From NCBI GenBank assembly GCA_002789615.1, contig PFTO01000093.1:1-13281 (forward strand): DNA of 13,281 nucleotides. Direction: 5' to 3'. Below the pieces are notes generated by a model. That model did not search any database. It saw nothing but the letters and a program-made list of their open reading frames with translations, and was not told the origin of the DNA. Both the position numbers and the translations under genes were made by a program. Below, in pieces: positions 13,124-13,281 of the stretch. Source of the DNA: Acidobacteria bacterium CG_4_9_14_3_um_filter_49_7 (GTDB taxonomy: Bacteria > Acidobacteriota > Holophagae > Thermotomaculales > Thermotomaculaceae). The first letter of the stretch is position 1. The number at the start of each line of letters is the position of its first letter.

Positions 13124-13281
13124 TCAACCTTCCCCTTTACTCAACCTTGATTCCGTGCCTGACTTCAAGCGTCGGATGTTGTCACGATGTGTGATGAGAA
13201 TCATAACCAGAAACAGTCCTGTAACGGCAACCGGCATCCATGGATCACCCAGAAACATCATTTGCGCCATAGCTGTCAGGA
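13124..13281 (-). CDS. plsY: Acyl-phosphate:glycerol-3-phosphate acyltransferase PlsY, C-terminal end
   Basis: The minus strand entering from the right edge encodes 51 residues before the TGA at 13124-13126. A hydrophobic segment (MPVAVTGLFLVMILIT) is followed by HRDNIRRLKSGTES, the characteristic cytoplasmic C terminus of PlsY, usually written RHR.NI.RL..GTE. PlsY is a multi-pass inner-membrane enzyme that starts phospholipid synthesis by acylating glycerol-3-phosphate from acyl-phosphate. Only the last transmembrane helix and the tail are visible. A few extra residues (SRLSKGEG) follow the usual end. The start lies outside the window. Confidence 0.85.
   Translation of the reverse strand, partial: LTAMAQMMFLGDPWMPVAVTGLFLVMILITHRDNIRRLKSGTESRLSKGEG

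Overview
The window looks like a chromosomal stretch from a Gram-negative, probably anaerobic or microaerophilic bacterium of about 50% G+C. Gram-negative character is inferred from a Kdo-kinase-like lipopolysaccharide kinase, a DegT-type sugar aminotransferase and a lipoprotein precursor. A selenocysteine lifestyle is inferred from selA, yedF and selD, with selD itself carrying an in-frame UGA. Lineages such as Desulfobacterota or Acidobacteriota would fit, but that is a loose inference. I see no phage, transposon, CRISPR or rRNA/tRNA gene.

Left part, minus strand (about 4700 down to 1): a tightly packed, overlapping operon. It starts with a 479-residue protein made of two ThyX-like (flavin-dependent thymidylate synthase) domains. 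It continues with selA (selenocysteine synthase), a Kdo-kinase-like protein and a DegT/DnrJ/EryC1/StrS aminotransferase that runs off the left edge.

Middle (4659-5202): a 544-base intergenic region between the divergent selA and selD operons. It holds a good intrinsic terminator and a sigma70-like promoter, both on the minus strand and about 260 bases apart. They could bound a small RNA, a leader or a 40-residue peptide gene. It also holds candidate promoters for the two flanking operons.

Selenium operon, plus strand (5144-6857): yedF (TusA-like plus DsrE-like domains) and selD. The selD coding region must be read through the UGA at 5856-5858; a plausible bacterial SECIS hairpin follows directly. 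A conventional call from the downstream start would lose the catalytic N terminus.

Right part: a phosphoglycolate-phosphatase-like HAD protein and a soluble Ser/Thr kinase with a TPR-like tail (minus strand, overlapping genes). Then a plus-strand run of a small lipoprotein, hslU (no hslV in the window), a type I asparaginase with a TTG start, and a HU/IHF-type DNA-bending protein with its own promoter. Convergent to these are maf and a DUF3467 protein. The C terminus of plsY lies at the right edge.

The most interesting points are the tandem ThyX-like protein, whose catalytic motif appears split between its two halves and which overlaps selA; the UGA/SECIS in selD; the unexplained minus-strand transcription unit in the selenium intergenic region; and two genes whose only promoter-like signal implies leaderless transcripts.
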